33,528 nt of DNA from an uncultured Polaromonas sp. (GTDB lineage: Bacteria; Pseudomonadota; Gammaproteobacteria; Burkholderiales; Burkholderiaceae): NCBI GenBank assembly GCA_946479075.1, contig CAMLDT010000010.1:1-33528 (forward strand), given 5' to 3'. Position 1 is the stretch's first letter. Each line of letters begins with the position of its first letter. Shown here piece after piece: positions 7,620 through 16,235 of this stretch. The notes beneath the pieces are model-generated. The model ran no database searches and was not told where the DNA came from. It was given only the letters and a program-made list of their open reading frames with translations. Position numbers and translations under genes: made by a program.

Positions 7620-9592
7620 TGCAGTGCCTCGTCTTTGACCCCGGAAACCCTTGCGGCGGTGCGCGAAACTTCACGCACCTTGAAGTCGCCAAGGTCGGTC
7701 TTGCGCGTCATGTGCCAGTAATCGTCGTTGCGAAACGGCGTGGTCGCCACAATGCGCCCGCGCTGGTTGCGGTACCAGTTGGTCATGCCTTTGTGCGTCC
7801 AGATCATCCGGCCGTGCAGTTCCTGCACCTTTTCGTTGAAGGCGTCGTGCAGGTCCTGGCGCACCTCGATCTCGAAAGCGTCGCCGTGTTCGGCCATCAC
7901 CTGCTTGAGCAGGCCCATGACGTAACGCACCTGTGTCTCCAACAAGGTCACCACACTGCCACCGTGGCCCAGTGCCGTGTTCGGGCCGGCCAGCATGAAG
8001 AAATTGGGAAAGCCCGGCGTGGCCACGCCCATATAGGCTTCGGCGCCCTGGCGGTCCCAGATCTCGCGGATGGGCTGGCCGCCGCGGCCGAACAGCTGGA
8101 AGGACGACAGCAGGTTGATGGCGTCAAAACCGGTGGCCACCACGATCACATCGAACTCATGAAGCTCACCGGTGTTTGTGACGATGCCTTTGGCGGTGAT
8201 CTCGCGGATGCCGTCGCCCACCAGATGCACCTGCGGCTTGGCCACGGCGCGGTACCAGCCGTTGTCCATCAACATGCGCTTGCCGAAAGGCGGGTAGTCG
8301 GGCAGCACCTCGGGCAGCAGGTCCTGCCGGTCACCGAGCTCTTCCTTCATGTAGTTGACGAAATATTCGCGGTGCTTGTCGTTGCGCCGGTTGATGGACC
8401 GCTCGGGATGCGGCCATTCGGGATCCACCTGCAGCGAGGAATGGATGCGGTCATTGAACACCCAGGCCAGGCGCTGGCGGTACCACTCCTGGTAATACGG
8501 CACTTCGCGCAACATGAAGCGCATCGCCTCGGGCACCTCCTTCTTGAAACGCTCGAACGGTGCGGCCCATTGTTTGGAGCGCTGGAAGATGGTCAGCGAC
8601 TTCACCTCATCGGCAATCGCCGGCACGATCTGCATCGAGCTGGCGCCATTGCCAATGACCGCCACCCGCTTTCCCTTGACGTCCAGCCCCTCGGGCCAGC
8701 GCGATGAATGAAAACAGGGGCCCTCGAAGCTGTCCAGCCCCTTGATGTCCGGCATGCGCGGCACATTGAGCAGGCCCACGGCGCTGATCAGCACATTCGC
8801 CTGCAGCTCTTCGCTCTTTCCGTCCGGGCCGGTGATGCGAACCGTCCAGCGTGCGGTGGCCTCGTCATACCGGGCGGACTCCACTCGGGTGCTGAAACGC
8901 ATGTTGTCGCGAACCTTGAACTTGTCGGCCACACCTTCGAAGTAGGCCTGGATCTCACCCTGCAGCGCAAAGTAGCGCGACCAGTCGTTCTTGGCAAAGG
9001 AGTAGGAGTAGATGTGGTTGGGTGTGTCCACCCCGGCGCCGGGGTAGCGGTTCTCGTACCAGGTGCCGCCGACCTCGGCGTTTTTCTCGACCACCGTGTA
9101 GGGGATGCCGGCGCCCTGCAGCCGGATCGCTGCGCACAGGCCGGCCACCCCGGCGCCGATGACCACCACATGAAAACCCTTGGGCGCCTTGAACGCCTCG
9201 CGCTGGTCGAGCGCAAATTCCGGGTCCAGCCCCAGGCCCGCCGACAACATGGCCCCATAACCTTGCGGCACATCTTCGCCAGTGCTGATACGCATCATGC
9301 GGGCCAACACCTCATGGGACGGCGCATTGAGACCCGCCGGCTGGCCCGCTTTCCAGCCCAGGATCGCCTTTCGTGCGGCTTCCCGCACTTCAAGCTGCAC
9401 TTCTGGCGGCAAACCGCCGGAGTCGTTGTCGTCCAGGCCCTTGATGCGGGTGCACTGGTAGCGGTCGCTGATCCAGCGCATGTCGCCCGTCAGGTGCAGC
9501 AGCACCATCAGCAGGGTCGGGATGTTGGCTGTTTCCAGCGCGCCGGTCAGGGAGGATTCCCAATCGGCGGCGGTCTGGGCGGATGAGGTCAT
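7616..9592 (-). CDS. Baeyer-Villiger flavin monooxygenase (4-hydroxyacetophenone monooxygenase type)
   Basis: A 658-residue type I Baeyer-Villiger monooxygenase, which uses FAD, NADPH and O2 to insert oxygen next to a ketone, giving an ester or lactone. The FAD Rossmann motif GAGVAG is at 146-151, the GGTWYENRYPGAGVD block follows, and the family fingerprint F-x-G-x-x-x-H-x-x-x-W-P is at 289-300 (FEGPCFHSSRWP). The NADPH Rossmann motif GNGASS is at 314-319. About 135 residues precede the FAD domain; such an N-terminal extension is known in 4-hydroxyacetophenone monooxygenase (about 640 residues), so an aryl-alkyl or larger ketone substrate is plausible. CAGGAAA precedes the ATG. It starts a tightly coupled group with the CoA-transferase and patatin. 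Confidence 0.93.
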   Translation of the reverse strand: MTSSAQTAADWESSLTGALETANIPTLLMVLLHLTGDMRWISDRYQCTRIKGLDDNDSGGLPPEVQLEVREAARKAILGWKAGQPAGLNAPSHEVLARMMRISTGEDVPQGYGAMLSAGLGLDPEFALDQREAFKAPKGFHVVVIGAGVAGLCAAIRLQGAGIPYTVVEKNAEVGGTWYENRYPGAGVDTPNHIYSYSFAKNDWSRYFALQGEIQAYFEGVADKFKVRDNMRFSTRVESARYDEATARWTVRITGPDGKSEELQANVLISAVGLLNVPRMPDIKGLDSFEGPCFHSSRWPEGLDVKGKRVAVIGNGASSMQIVPAIADEVKSLTIFQRSKQWAAPFERFKKEVPEAMRFMLREVPYYQEWYRQRLAWVFNDRIHSSLQVDPEWPHPERSINRRNDKHREYFVNYMKEELGDRQDLLPEVLPDYPPFGKRMLMDNGWYRAVAKPQVHLVGDGIREITAKGIVTNTGELHEFDVIVVATGFDAINLLSSFQLFGRGGQPIREIWDRQGAEAYMGVATPGFPNFFMLAGPNTALGHGGSVVTLLETQVRYVMGLLKQVMAEHGDAFEIEVRQDLHDAFNEKVQELHGRMIWTHKGMTNWYRNQRGRIVATTPFRNDDYWHMTRKTDLGDFKVREVSRTAARVSGVKDEALQ

Positions 9593-9631
9593 GAGGCAAT
9601 TTCCTGAGTTGAAGGCAACACCCTTCCCTGC

Positions 9632-9697
9632 CCTGCACCATGCAGGACGGCGGATGTAGCTAAAGGGGATGAAGCCGGGCGCTGCGCTGCACCCGGC
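9632..9697 (-). other. Two hairpins between the second Bug gene and the monooxygenase gene
   Basis: In the 114-base gap, GCCGGG (9674-9679) pairs with CCCGGC (9692-9697), and CCTGCA (9632-9637) pairs with TGCAGG (9641-9646) with a three-base loop. Neither is followed by a good U-run. They could be partial terminators or processing sites that let the receptor mRNA exceed that of the enzymes, as in many transporter operons. Confidence 0.35.
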
Positions 9698-9706
9698 GAC
9701 AGTGGC

Positions 9707-10672
9707 TTACTGCGCGACCAGGCCGGCTTCCTTGACGACCGCGCCCCACTTGGCATAGTCGGACTGGATCAGGCGCTCCAGGTCTTTCGGCGTGCCGCTG
9801 GTGGGCTCGAAGCCCAGGCCGCTGAGCCTTTCCTTGATCTCGGGCATGGCCATGATCTGGCGCAGTTGCTCGTTGAGCTTCCTGATGATGGGCTCCGGCG
9901 TACCCTTGGGCGCGACGATGCTGGTCCACCCCAGGGCCTCGTAACCCGGTACACCGGCTTCCGCAACCGTCGGCACATCGGGCAGAACCGCGGAACGCTT
10001 GCTGTCCAGCACCGCCACGGCTTTCAGCTTGCCGGCCTTGATGTTGGCTTGCTGTGCGCCGATGGTGTCCACCATGATGGGCACGCGGCCGGTCATCACA
10101 TCCAGCGCAGCCTGTGCGCCGCCCGGGTAGGACACCGAGCCCAGCTTGACGCCGGCCCGGGCATTGAACAGCTGCATGGCCAGTTCAAAAGCCTGCGCCC
10201 CCGAGGCAAACATCAGTTCACCCGGCGGTTTGGACTTGGCTTCCTTGACCAGCGAGCTGACGGTGTTGAACTTGAAGTCGGGCGCCGCCAGCATGATCAT
10301 GGGCGCCAGCGCGACCAGGCTGATCGGCTCGAATGCGGTCAGCGGGTCGTACAGCTTGTTCTTCTGCAGGTGCGGGCCGGTCACCAGCATGCCGCTGACA
10401 GCCACGCCCAGCGTATAGCCATCGGCAGGTGCCTTGGCCACCATGCTCAAGCCCAGCATACCCCCCACGCCTGGCTTGTTATCCACCACAAAGGGCTGCC
10501 CGTTCATCGACGAGAGCTCCCGGGTGATCAGCCGGCCGATGATGTCGGAGGCACCACCGGCGGTGTAGCCGACGACGACGCGCACCGGCTTGTTGGGGTA
10601 GGAGGGGTCTGCTGCAGCGGGGACCGCCATGGCAGCAAGCAATGCGAACGCGGGAAGGAAGCGGAAGTTCAT
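9707..10672 (-). CDS. Bug-family tripartite tricarboxylate transporter receptor (second copy)
   Basis: A 321-residue periplasmic receptor of the Bug family. It has a Sec-type signal peptide (FRFLPAFALLAAMAVPAAA, then DPSYPNKPVRVVV), followed by the family block GYTAGGASDIIGRLI, PFVVDNKPGVGGMLG and PADGYTLGVAVSG. The frame runs open upstream to 10954, but the signal peptide fixes the start at the ATG at 10672, with AAAGAGA before it. It is the promoter-proximal gene of the catabolic cluster and lies opposite the IclR gene, so it is likely the substrate receptor made under IclR control. It is clearly diverged from the copy at 3745-4713 rather than a recent duplicate. Confidence 0.92.
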   Translation of the reverse strand: MNFRFLPAFALLAAMAVPAAADPSYPNKPVRVVVGYTAGGASDIIGRLITRELSSMNGQPFVVDNKPGVGGMLGLSMVAKAPADGYTLGVAVSGMLVTGPHLQKNKLYDPLTAFEPISLVALAPMIMLAAPDFKFNTVSSLVKEAKSKPPGELMFASGAQAFELAMQLFNARAGVKLGSVSYPGGAQAALDVMTGRVPIMVDTIGAQQANIKAGKLKAVAVLDSKRSAVLPDVPTVAEAGVPGYEALGWTSIVAPKGTPEPIIRKLNEQLRQIMAMPEIKERLSGLGFEPTSGTPKDLERLIQSDYAKWGAVVKEAGLVAQ

Positions 10673-10823
10673 GGTTGATGTCTCTTTGTAGATATGCAGA
10701 TCGTTGTGTGAGGTCGGCTCCAGGACTTTTAGTTTCGTGAAAAGCCGGAACCCTACCAATCGGAAATTGATAATTTGTCTACAATATGAACAATTATGTG
10801 CAACATGCAAACAAATAACCGTC
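10673..10823. promoter_or_regulatory. Divergent control region between the catabolic cluster and the IclR gene
   Basis: This 151-base gap has a markedly AT-rich core at about 10763-10816. Inverted elements are visible: AATTG (10765-10769) with CAATT (10791-10795), and ATTTGT (10773-10778) with ACAAAT (10811-10816). A TTGATA at 10767-10772 could be a -35 element of the rightward promoter. These are where an IclR-family dimer and the divergent promoters would be expected; the exact operator is not proven by the sequence. Confidence 0.55.
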
Positions 10824-11600
10824 ATGGAAACTGAAATCAAGGGCGCACAAACCGTGCATCGGGCGGTATCACTGCTGAAACTGGTCGCGCTGCACCACCA
10901 GGCAGGCGCCAGCCTGCACACCCTCTGCGAAGGCGCGCAACTTGAACGAACCACGGCCTACCGCCTGCTCTCCAGCCTGGTTCAGACCGGCCTGATCGAG
11001 CGACACAGCGACAAGAGTTACCGCCTCGGCATGGAAGCCATGCAACTGGGCCTTGCCGCCATGAGCCGCGCGCCGATTCTCGAGCGCTGCCGCCCAGCCA
11101 TGATGCGGATCGCGCGCCGCACCGAGGACACGGTATTCCTTGTGGTGCGCAATGGCGACTACGCGCATTGCCTGCACTCCGAGGAAGGCACATTTCCGGT
11201 CAAGGCGCTGGTGCTCCAGGTCGGCGGCATGCGCCTGATGGGCGAGGGCTCAGCGGGTGTCGCCTTGCTGGCCACGCTGGCCGAAGCGGAAATCGACGCG
11301 TTGCACAAACGCAACCGGGGCGACGGCGGGCCGACATTGGCACACCTGCGAAAACTGGTTGCCCAGACGAGGCGGCAGGGTTACTCGACGACTGAAAACC
11401 TGGTGGCTGAAGGCGTCAGCGGCGTGGGCATGAGTTTTGAGGTGGCCAATGGTGCGCATGCTGCCATCAGCGTGGCTGCCATCAGCAGCCGCATGCGTGA
11501 CGAACGCCGGCGCTGGATTGCGGAGCTGATGGCGGAGGAGTTGCGTTCGGCCGGCTGGAACCCGCCGGGCCCGCTGGTGAAACCCCGCCCCGCGGCCTGA
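10824..11600 (+). CDS. IclR-family transcriptional regulator
   Basis: A 258-residue regulator. Residues about 7-70 form the N-terminal winged helix-turn-helix (TVHRAVSLLKLV, then LERTTAYRLLSSLVQTGLIE as the recognition part), and the rest is the IclR effector-binding domain with VFLVVRNGDYAHCLH and the GVGMSFEVANG segment near the ligand pocket. The open frame extends back to 10704, but the METEIKGAQTVHRA start at 10824 matches the family. It is divergent from the ketone cluster and separated only by a 151-base AT-rich gap, so it most likely senses the pathway substrate or an intermediate and controls that operon. Confidence 0.93.
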   Translation: METEIKGAQTVHRAVSLLKLVALHHQAGASLHTLCEGAQLERTTAYRLLSSLVQTGLIERHSDKSYRLGMEAMQLGLAAMSRAPILERCRPAMMRIARRTEDTVFLVVRNGDYAHCLHSEEGTFPVKALVLQVGGMRLMGEGSAGVALLATLAEAEIDALHKRNRGDGGPTLAHLRKLVAQTRRQGYSTTENLVAEGVSGVGMSFEVANGAHAAISVAAISSRMRDERRRWIAELMAEELRSAGWNPPGPLVKPRPAA

Positions 11601-11611
11601 ACAGGAAGGCC

Positions 11612-12085
11612 CTACAGCAACTCGGGCGACTGCACGGTGACCAACACGGTCTGCGCGCGTGCTTCGCGCTCGCGGTGGCGCAACCACCAGAGCGCCCCCT
11701 TCCTGACGGCGCACTCTTCTTCGCGCAGGCCGAGCAATTGTGAAATCACCTGACCCAGGGTGGGCTGGTGGCCGATCACCAGGATGGGCAGCTTGTTGGA
11801 TGGCCACTGCACCAGTTCCAGCAATTGGGCTGGCGGCGCATCGGGACCGAGTTCTGCGCGGATCTTGTATTTGCGGCCCAGCGCCAGCGCGGTCTGTTCG
11901 CAGCGGCGCGCCGGGCTGACCAGGATGCGGGTGCGCTCAGGCAACTGCCGGTCCAGCCAGCCGGCCATGCGTGCGGCCTGTTTTTCGCCGCGCGATGTGA
12001 GTGAGCGTTCCAGATCACTGATGCCCTGCGCGTCGCCGGGCAGCCATTCCTCGGCCTCCGCATGACGCCAGAGAATCAGGTCCAT
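11612..12085 (-). CDS. sixA: Phosphohistidine phosphatase SixA
   Basis: A 157-residue single-domain histidine phosphatase. LILWRHAEAE carries the RHG-type catalytic His8, the same position as in E. coli SixA; Arg and Ser of VSPARRCEQTA form the phosphate pocket, and the second active His106 is in ILVIGHQPTLG. SixA removes phosphate from phosphohistidine in signalling or PTS proteins. The ATG at 12085 overlaps the ppk1 stop by one base (TGATG), so the two genes are co-translated; a GTG one codon earlier is possible. It converges on the IclR gene with an 11-base gap. Confidence 0.92.
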   Translation of the reverse strand: MDLILWRHAEAEEWLPGDAQGISDLERSLTSRGEKQAARMAGWLDRQLPERTRILVSPARRCEQTALALGRKYKIRAELGPDAPPAQLLELVQWPSNKLPILVIGHQPTLGQVISQLLGLREEECAVRKGALWWLRHREREARAQTVLVTVQSPELL

Positions 12086-14193
12086 CACTGCCCGCCCATG
12101 CCCATGCTGCCGGCGGCGTAGCGGGCCATCAGTGCCGCTTGCGCGCCGTGCTGTTCACCATCGTCCGGCGCGGCAACCCGCAGATAAGTTCCGTCGGGCT
12201 GCAGGTCCCAGGCGTCGCGGCTGTCGTGAAGGTAGGCCACCAGACATTCGTCGATGATGCGCTGACGCAGCACCGGATCGGTAACCGACCAGGCCAACTC
12301 CACCCGCCTGAGCATGTTCCGGTTCATCCAGTCGGCGCTGGACAGATACAGCGTTTCTTCTCCGTCGCAGCGGAAGTAAAACACGCGTGAGTGTTCAAGA
12401 AAACGGCCGATGATGGACCGCACGCGGATGTTGTCGGTCACACCAGCCACCTGCGCCGGCAGCATGCAGGCACCGCGCACCACCAGGTCAATTTTCACGC
12501 CGCGCTGTCCCGCCCGCACCAGCGCCAGCATCAGGGCTTCGTCGGTCAGCGCGTTCATTTTGGCAACGATGCGGCTGTCCTTGCCCTGCGCGGCCGCATC
12601 GCCCAATGCATCGATTTTCTCGATCAGTTTCTTGTGCAGTTGAAACGGTGCCAGCCATAAACGGTTGAGTTTGGGCAGCTTGCTCTGGCTGGCCAGGTGC
12701 ACAAACACATTGTCGATGTCGGCCGTCAGTGCCGGATCCGCCGTCAGGTAACTCAGGTCGGTGTACAGGCGCGCGGTCTTGGGGTTGTAGTTGCCGGTGG
12801 ACAGGTGGGCATAACGAACAAGCTGGGTGCCTTCGCGCCGCGTCACCAGCAGCATCTTGGCGTGCGTCTTCAGGCCCACCACGCCATACACCACCTGCGC
12901 GCCTATGGATTCCAGCATCTCGGCCCAGTTGATGTTGGCTTCCTCGTCGAAGCGGGCCTTGAGCTCCAGCACCACCATGACTTCCTTGCCGCGCCGCACC
13001 GCTTCACGCAGCAAGACCATCATTTCCGAATCGGTACCGGTGCGGTAGATGGTCTGGCGGATGGCCAGCACCTGCGGGTCGTTGACCGCCTCGCGCAGGA
13101 AGTCCAGCACCCCGTCAAAACTCTCGAAAGGCTGGTGGATGGACACATCGCCGCGCTTGAGCCGCTCAAAAAACGACTCGCCGGGTACCAGCTGCGTCGG
13201 GTAACACCCCTTGTGCGGCGGAAACAGCAGGCGCGGGTCATTCACCAGATCCACCAGCTGCGTCAGGCGCACCAGATTGACCGGGCCATGCACGCGGTAA
13301 AGCGATGCCTCCGGCAGGTTGAACTGGCCCAGCAAAAAGTCGGACAGGTGTTTGGAGCAGCCGGCAGAAACCTCCAGCCGGACCGCCTGCCCGTAATGCC
13401 TTTGCTCCAGCCCCAGCCGCAGGGCGGTACGCAGGTTCTTGACGTCGTCCTCGTCCACGGCCAGGTCGGAATGCCGGGTGACGCGGAACTGGGAAAACTG
13501 CCCGACCTCCCGGCCCGGGAACAACTCGCCGAGGTGCGCCCGGATCACGCTGGACAGCGACACAAAACAGGTATGTTTGCCCGACACCTTGTCCGGCATG
13601 CGGATCAGGCGCGGCAACACCCGCGGCACCTTGACGATGGCGATGTCGTTCTCGCGCCCAAAGGCGTCGCGCCCGCCGAGCCGCACGATGAAGTTCAGCG
13701 ACTTGTTGGCCACCTGCGGAAACGGGTGGGAAGGATCGAGCCCGACCGGAATCAGCAGGGGCCTGACTTCGCGCTCGAAGTAGGACTGGACCCACTGCCT
13801 TTGCGCTGCGTTGCGGTCCCCGTGCGAAACCAGCAGGATGCCCTGCTTCCCGAAAAGCGGCATCAGTTCGTCGTTGTACAGGGCGTACTGGCGCGCCACC
13901 ATGTCATGCGCGGCAGCGGACAGGGCTTCAAACGAGGATTCGGTGTACAGCCCCTTGTGCTCTCTGGTCTGCGCAGCGGTCAGGTGCAATGCCGCCCGCA
14001 CTTCAAAAAACTCGTCGAGATTGGAAGAAACAATGCACAAAAAGCGCAGCCGTTCCAGCAGCGGCACATCGGCGCGTTTGGCCCAGTCCAGCACGCGCTC
14101 GTTGAACGCAAGAATGCTGTGGTCCCGGTCCAGAAAACGGAGTTCGGCGGGTGCGGGGGCAGGCGGAGGGGACACGGCAGGATCTTGGGACAT
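12085..14193 (-). CDS. ppk1: Polyphosphate kinase 1
   Basis: A 702-residue PPK1, which polymerises the gamma-phosphate of ATP into long-chain polyphosphate at the membrane. The four family parts are present: the N-terminal helical domain (LRFLCIVSSNLDEFFEVR), the head domain (IPVGLDPSHPFPQVANKSL), and two phospholipase D-like C-terminal domains. The autophosphorylated histidine is His444 in VGLKTHAKMLLV; the second conserved histidine is in RFLEHSRVFYF, followed by YLSSADWMNRN. The open frame reaches a TTG at 14220, but the ATG at 14193 fits the family length better. A short Pro/Ala stretch precedes the fold. A PHO-box-like element lies 67 bases upstream, so induction by phosphate starvation is likely. 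Confidence 0.96.
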   Translation of the reverse strand: MSQDPAVSPPPAPAPAELRFLDRDHSILAFNERVLDWAKRADVPLLERLRFLCIVSSNLDEFFEVRAALHLTAAQTREHKGLYTESSFEALSAAAHDMVARQYALYNDELMPLFGKQGILLVSHGDRNAAQRQWVQSYFEREVRPLLIPVGLDPSHPFPQVANKSLNFIVRLGGRDAFGRENDIAIVKVPRVLPRLIRMPDKVSGKHTCFVSLSSVIRAHLGELFPGREVGQFSQFRVTRHSDLAVDEDDVKNLRTALRLGLEQRHYGQAVRLEVSAGCSKHLSDFLLGQFNLPEASLYRVHGPVNLVRLTQLVDLVNDPRLLFPPHKGCYPTQLVPGESFFERLKRGDVSIHQPFESFDGVLDFLREAVNDPQVLAIRQTIYRTGTDSEMMVLLREAVRRGKEVMVVLELKARFDEEANINWAEMLESIGAQVVYGVVGLKTHAKMLLVTRREGTQLVRYAHLSTGNYNPKTARLYTDLSYLTADPALTADIDNVFVHLASQSKLPKLNRLWLAPFQLHKKLIEKIDALGDAAAQGKDSRIVAKMNALTDEALMLALVRAGQRGVKIDLVVRGACMLPAQVAGVTDNIRVRSIIGRFLEHSRVFYFRCDGEETLYLSSADWMNRNMLRRVELAWSVTDPVLRQRIIDECLVAYLHDSRDAWDLQPDGTYLRVAAPDDGEQHGAQAALMARYAAGSMGMGGQ

Positions 14194-14259
14194 GCAGGTA
14201 ACTTGCGATTGTGTAATCAAATTGACTTGTTGTCAGTGGTCTGAGTGTTGACCGGATAA

Positions 14260-14277
14260 ATGACAGGCGTGTGACAG
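14260..14277 (-). promoter_or_regulatory. PHO box upstream of ppk1-sixA
   Basis: On the minus strand this reads CTGTCAC, then ACGC, then CTGTCAT: two heptamers matching the PhoB half-site consensus CTGTCAT/C at the canonical 11-base period. It lies in the 100-base gap between the glycosyltransferase stop and the ppk1 ATG, 67 bases before the start codon, in the correct orientation. Confidence 0.8.
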
Positions 14278-14293
14278 AGCGATGTCCGGGCCC

Positions 14294-15364
14294 TTATCCG
14301 GCCAGGGCATCGGCCGGCACGGGGCGGCTTGCTGCGCCCTGCCCGGCTGCCACCAGATGCCCCTCAAACAAGTGGGCAGCGTGCGCCCAGCTGAAAGCCA
14401 GCGCCCGTGCACGCGCCTCATGCCGGGGCACCGCCAGCGCCGCCTGGAAAGCCTGCTTCAGGTCGTCATGCAAGGCCCCGCCCTGCACCGCACCATCTTG
14501 TGTGCCCAGCACTTCCAGCGGGCCATCCACCGGGTAGGCCGCGACGGGCGTTCCGCTGGCCATGGCCTCCAGCATCACCAGGCCGAAGGTCTCTGACCTG
14601 CTCGGAAAAACAAACACGTCGGCAGCGGCATAAACCTTCGCCAGTTCCTCCCGCGGCAGCACACCCAGCCAGCGCACGTGGGGGTAACGCGCCTTGAGGG
14701 AAGCTTCCAGCGGGCCGACGCCGCAAACCAGCCGGGTTCCGGGTATGTCGAGGTCGAGAAACGCGGCAATGTTTTTCTCATACGACACCCGGCCCACAAA
14801 CAGCGAAACCGGTCGCACCAGCGTACCCAGCGGCGGGTACAGGCGCGGCTGCGGCTGAAACGCAAACAGCCCGGTGTCCACGCCATGCGTCCAGTGGCGC
14901 AGATGGCGAAAGCCCCGCTGCTCCAGCATGCGCAGCACGCCCGCGGTCGGCACCATGACACCCGACGAGGGCCGGTGAAAGTGCCGGAACAGCGCATAAC
15001 CCCAGGACAGCGGGATTTTCAGGGCCGCATGGAGGATCTCCGGGAACTTGGTGTGGAACGCCGTGGTGAAACGCAGGCCGTGGCGCACGCAGTAGCCACG
15101 TGCCGCCCAGCCCAGCGGACCTTCGGTGGCCACATGGATGGCATCGGGCTGCAGCGCGTCCAGCTTCTGGCTCAGCAGCAGTTTGGGGCGGATTGCCAGG
15201 TCTATGCCGGCATAACCCGGGCAGGGCCGCGTCCTGAACAGGCCGGGGTGGATGACCTCAACCTGGTGACCCAGTTTTTCAAGTTCCAGCACCAGCTCCA
15301 CCAGGGTGGTCACCACACCGTTGACCTGCGGTTTCCAGGCATCCGTAATCAGGGCGATTTTCAT
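14294..15364 (-). CDS. GT4-family glycosyltransferase (Agt/SqdX-like lipid glycosyltransferase)
   Basis: A 356-residue GT-B fold enzyme. The N-terminal Rossmann half opens with [18 protein letters not shown], the glycine-rich acceptor loop typical of GT4; the C-terminal donor half has [33 protein letters not shown] and the EX7E-like block ending in [15 protein letters not shown]. This branch includes transferases that glycosylate diacylglycerol. Its partner 8 bases upstream is a PlcP/LpxH-like metallophosphoesterase, and in other phosphate-starved bacteria a PlcP-Agt pair makes glycolipids from the diacylglycerol released from phospholipids. That role is inferred here from context. An alternative is a capsule, LPS or mannosyl transferase. 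Confidence 0.88.
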   Translation of the reverse strand: MKIALITDAWKPQVNGVVTTLVELVLELEKLGHQVEVIHPGLFRTRPCPGYAGIDLAIRPKLLLSQKLDALQPDAIHVATEGPLGWAARGYCVRHGLRFTTAFHTKFPEILHAALKIPLSWGYALFRHFHRPSSGVMVPTAGVLRMLEQRGFRHLRHWTHGVDTGLFAFQPQPRLYPPLGTLVRPVSLFVGRVSYEKNIAAFLDLDIPGTRLVCGVGPLEASLKARYPHVRWLGVLPREELAKVYAAADVFVFPSRSETFGLVMLEAMASGTPVAAYPVDGPLEVLGTQDGAVQGGALHDDLKQAFQAALAVPRHEARARALAFSWAHAAHLFEGHLVAAGQGAASRPVPADALAG

Positions 15365-15371
15365 GCTGGCC

Positions 15372-16235
15372 TCACGCGGTCACGGTCGCGGCGACATGCC
15401 CGCGGCCCTGGGTTTCATGGGCAGGCGCCCAGTGCAACAGCTCCAGCGTGCCGTCGTAATGCTCGACCAGCGCTGTGCGGCTCTCCACCCAGTCACCGTC
15501 GTTGCAGTACAGCGTGCCGTTGATGGTTCGCATCTCCGCGCGGTGGATGTGTCCGCACACCACGCCCTGGTGGCCGCGGCGCCGGGCCTCCGTGGCGACG
15601 GCCTCTTCAAAGTCAGTCACGTAGTTCAGCGCACTCTTGACCTTCTGCTTGAGGTAGGCGGACAGCGACCAGTAAGGCAGGCCCAGCCGCGCGCGCAGGC
15701 GGTTCAGGTGGCGGTTCAGCTTGAGCGTGAACTCGTAAAGGTTGTCGCCCACGTAGGCCAGCCATTTGGCGCACTGCACCACGGCGTCGAAATAATCCCC
15801 GTGCACCACCCACAGCCTGCGGCCATCGGCCGTGACGTGGACGGCCTCTTCCAGCACCTCGATGCCGCCGAACTGGTGGCCGACGAATTCGCGCGCAAAC
15901 TCGTCATGGTTGCCCGGTACATAAATCACCCGGCAGCCTTTGCGTGCCCGCTTGAGCAGCTTTTGCACCACGTCGTTGTGCGACTGCGGCCAGTACCATT
16001 TGCGCCGCAATTGCCAGCCATCGACGATGTCGCCAACCAAGTAGAGGTAGTCACTGGGATGCGCTTTCAGGAAGTCCAGCAGTGCCGCGGCCTGGCAGCC
16101 GGGGGTGCCCAGATGCAGGTCGGAAATGAAAATGCAGCGATAACGCTTGCGCAGCGCCAGCTCGTCGTGGTCATCGGCATCGTCAGGCGAAGGCCCCTGG
16201 TTGAGCGGACCGAGCTTGTCGAACAGCGAACGCAT
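15372..16235 (-). CDS. PlcP/LpxH-like calcineurin-type metallophosphoesterase
   Basis: A 287-residue metallophosphoesterase with all metal-ligand motifs in order: ISDLHLG (D-x-H), VGDIVDGW (GD), PGNHDEF (GNHD), VVHGDYFD and VCGHIHRAE (GHxH). Databases usually call this type UDP-2,3-diacylglucosamine diphosphatase, but it is longer than classical LpxH (about 240 residues) and has the [18 protein letters not shown] and [16 protein letters not shown] blocks I associate with PlcP, a phospholipase C of phosphate-starved bacteria that turns phospholipids into diacylglycerol. The ATG overlaps the upstream acyltransferase stop by one base; a TTG one codon earlier is possible. It lies between an OlsB-like gene and a GT4 gene, supporting lipid replacement over lipid A synthesis. 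Confidence 0.85.
   Translation of the reverse strand: MRSLFDKLGPLNQGPSPDDADDHDELALRKRYRCIFISDLHLGTPGCQAAALLDFLKAHPSDYLYLVGDIVDGWQLRRKWYWPQSHNDVVQKLLKRARKGCRVIYVPGNHDEFAREFVGHQFGGIEVLEEAVHVTADGRRLWVVHGDYFDAVVQCAKWLAYVGDNLYEFTLKLNRHLNRLRARLGLPYWSLSAYLKQKVKSALNYVTDFEEAVATEARRRGHQGVVCGHIHRAEMRTINGTLYCNDGDWVESRTALVEHYDGTLELLHWAPAHETQGRGHVAATVTA

Noticed and set aside
12697..14244. 515-codon open frame antisense to ppk1
   Set aside because: Same shadow effect; composition is His, Gln, Val rich with no family motif, while ppk1 is complete.
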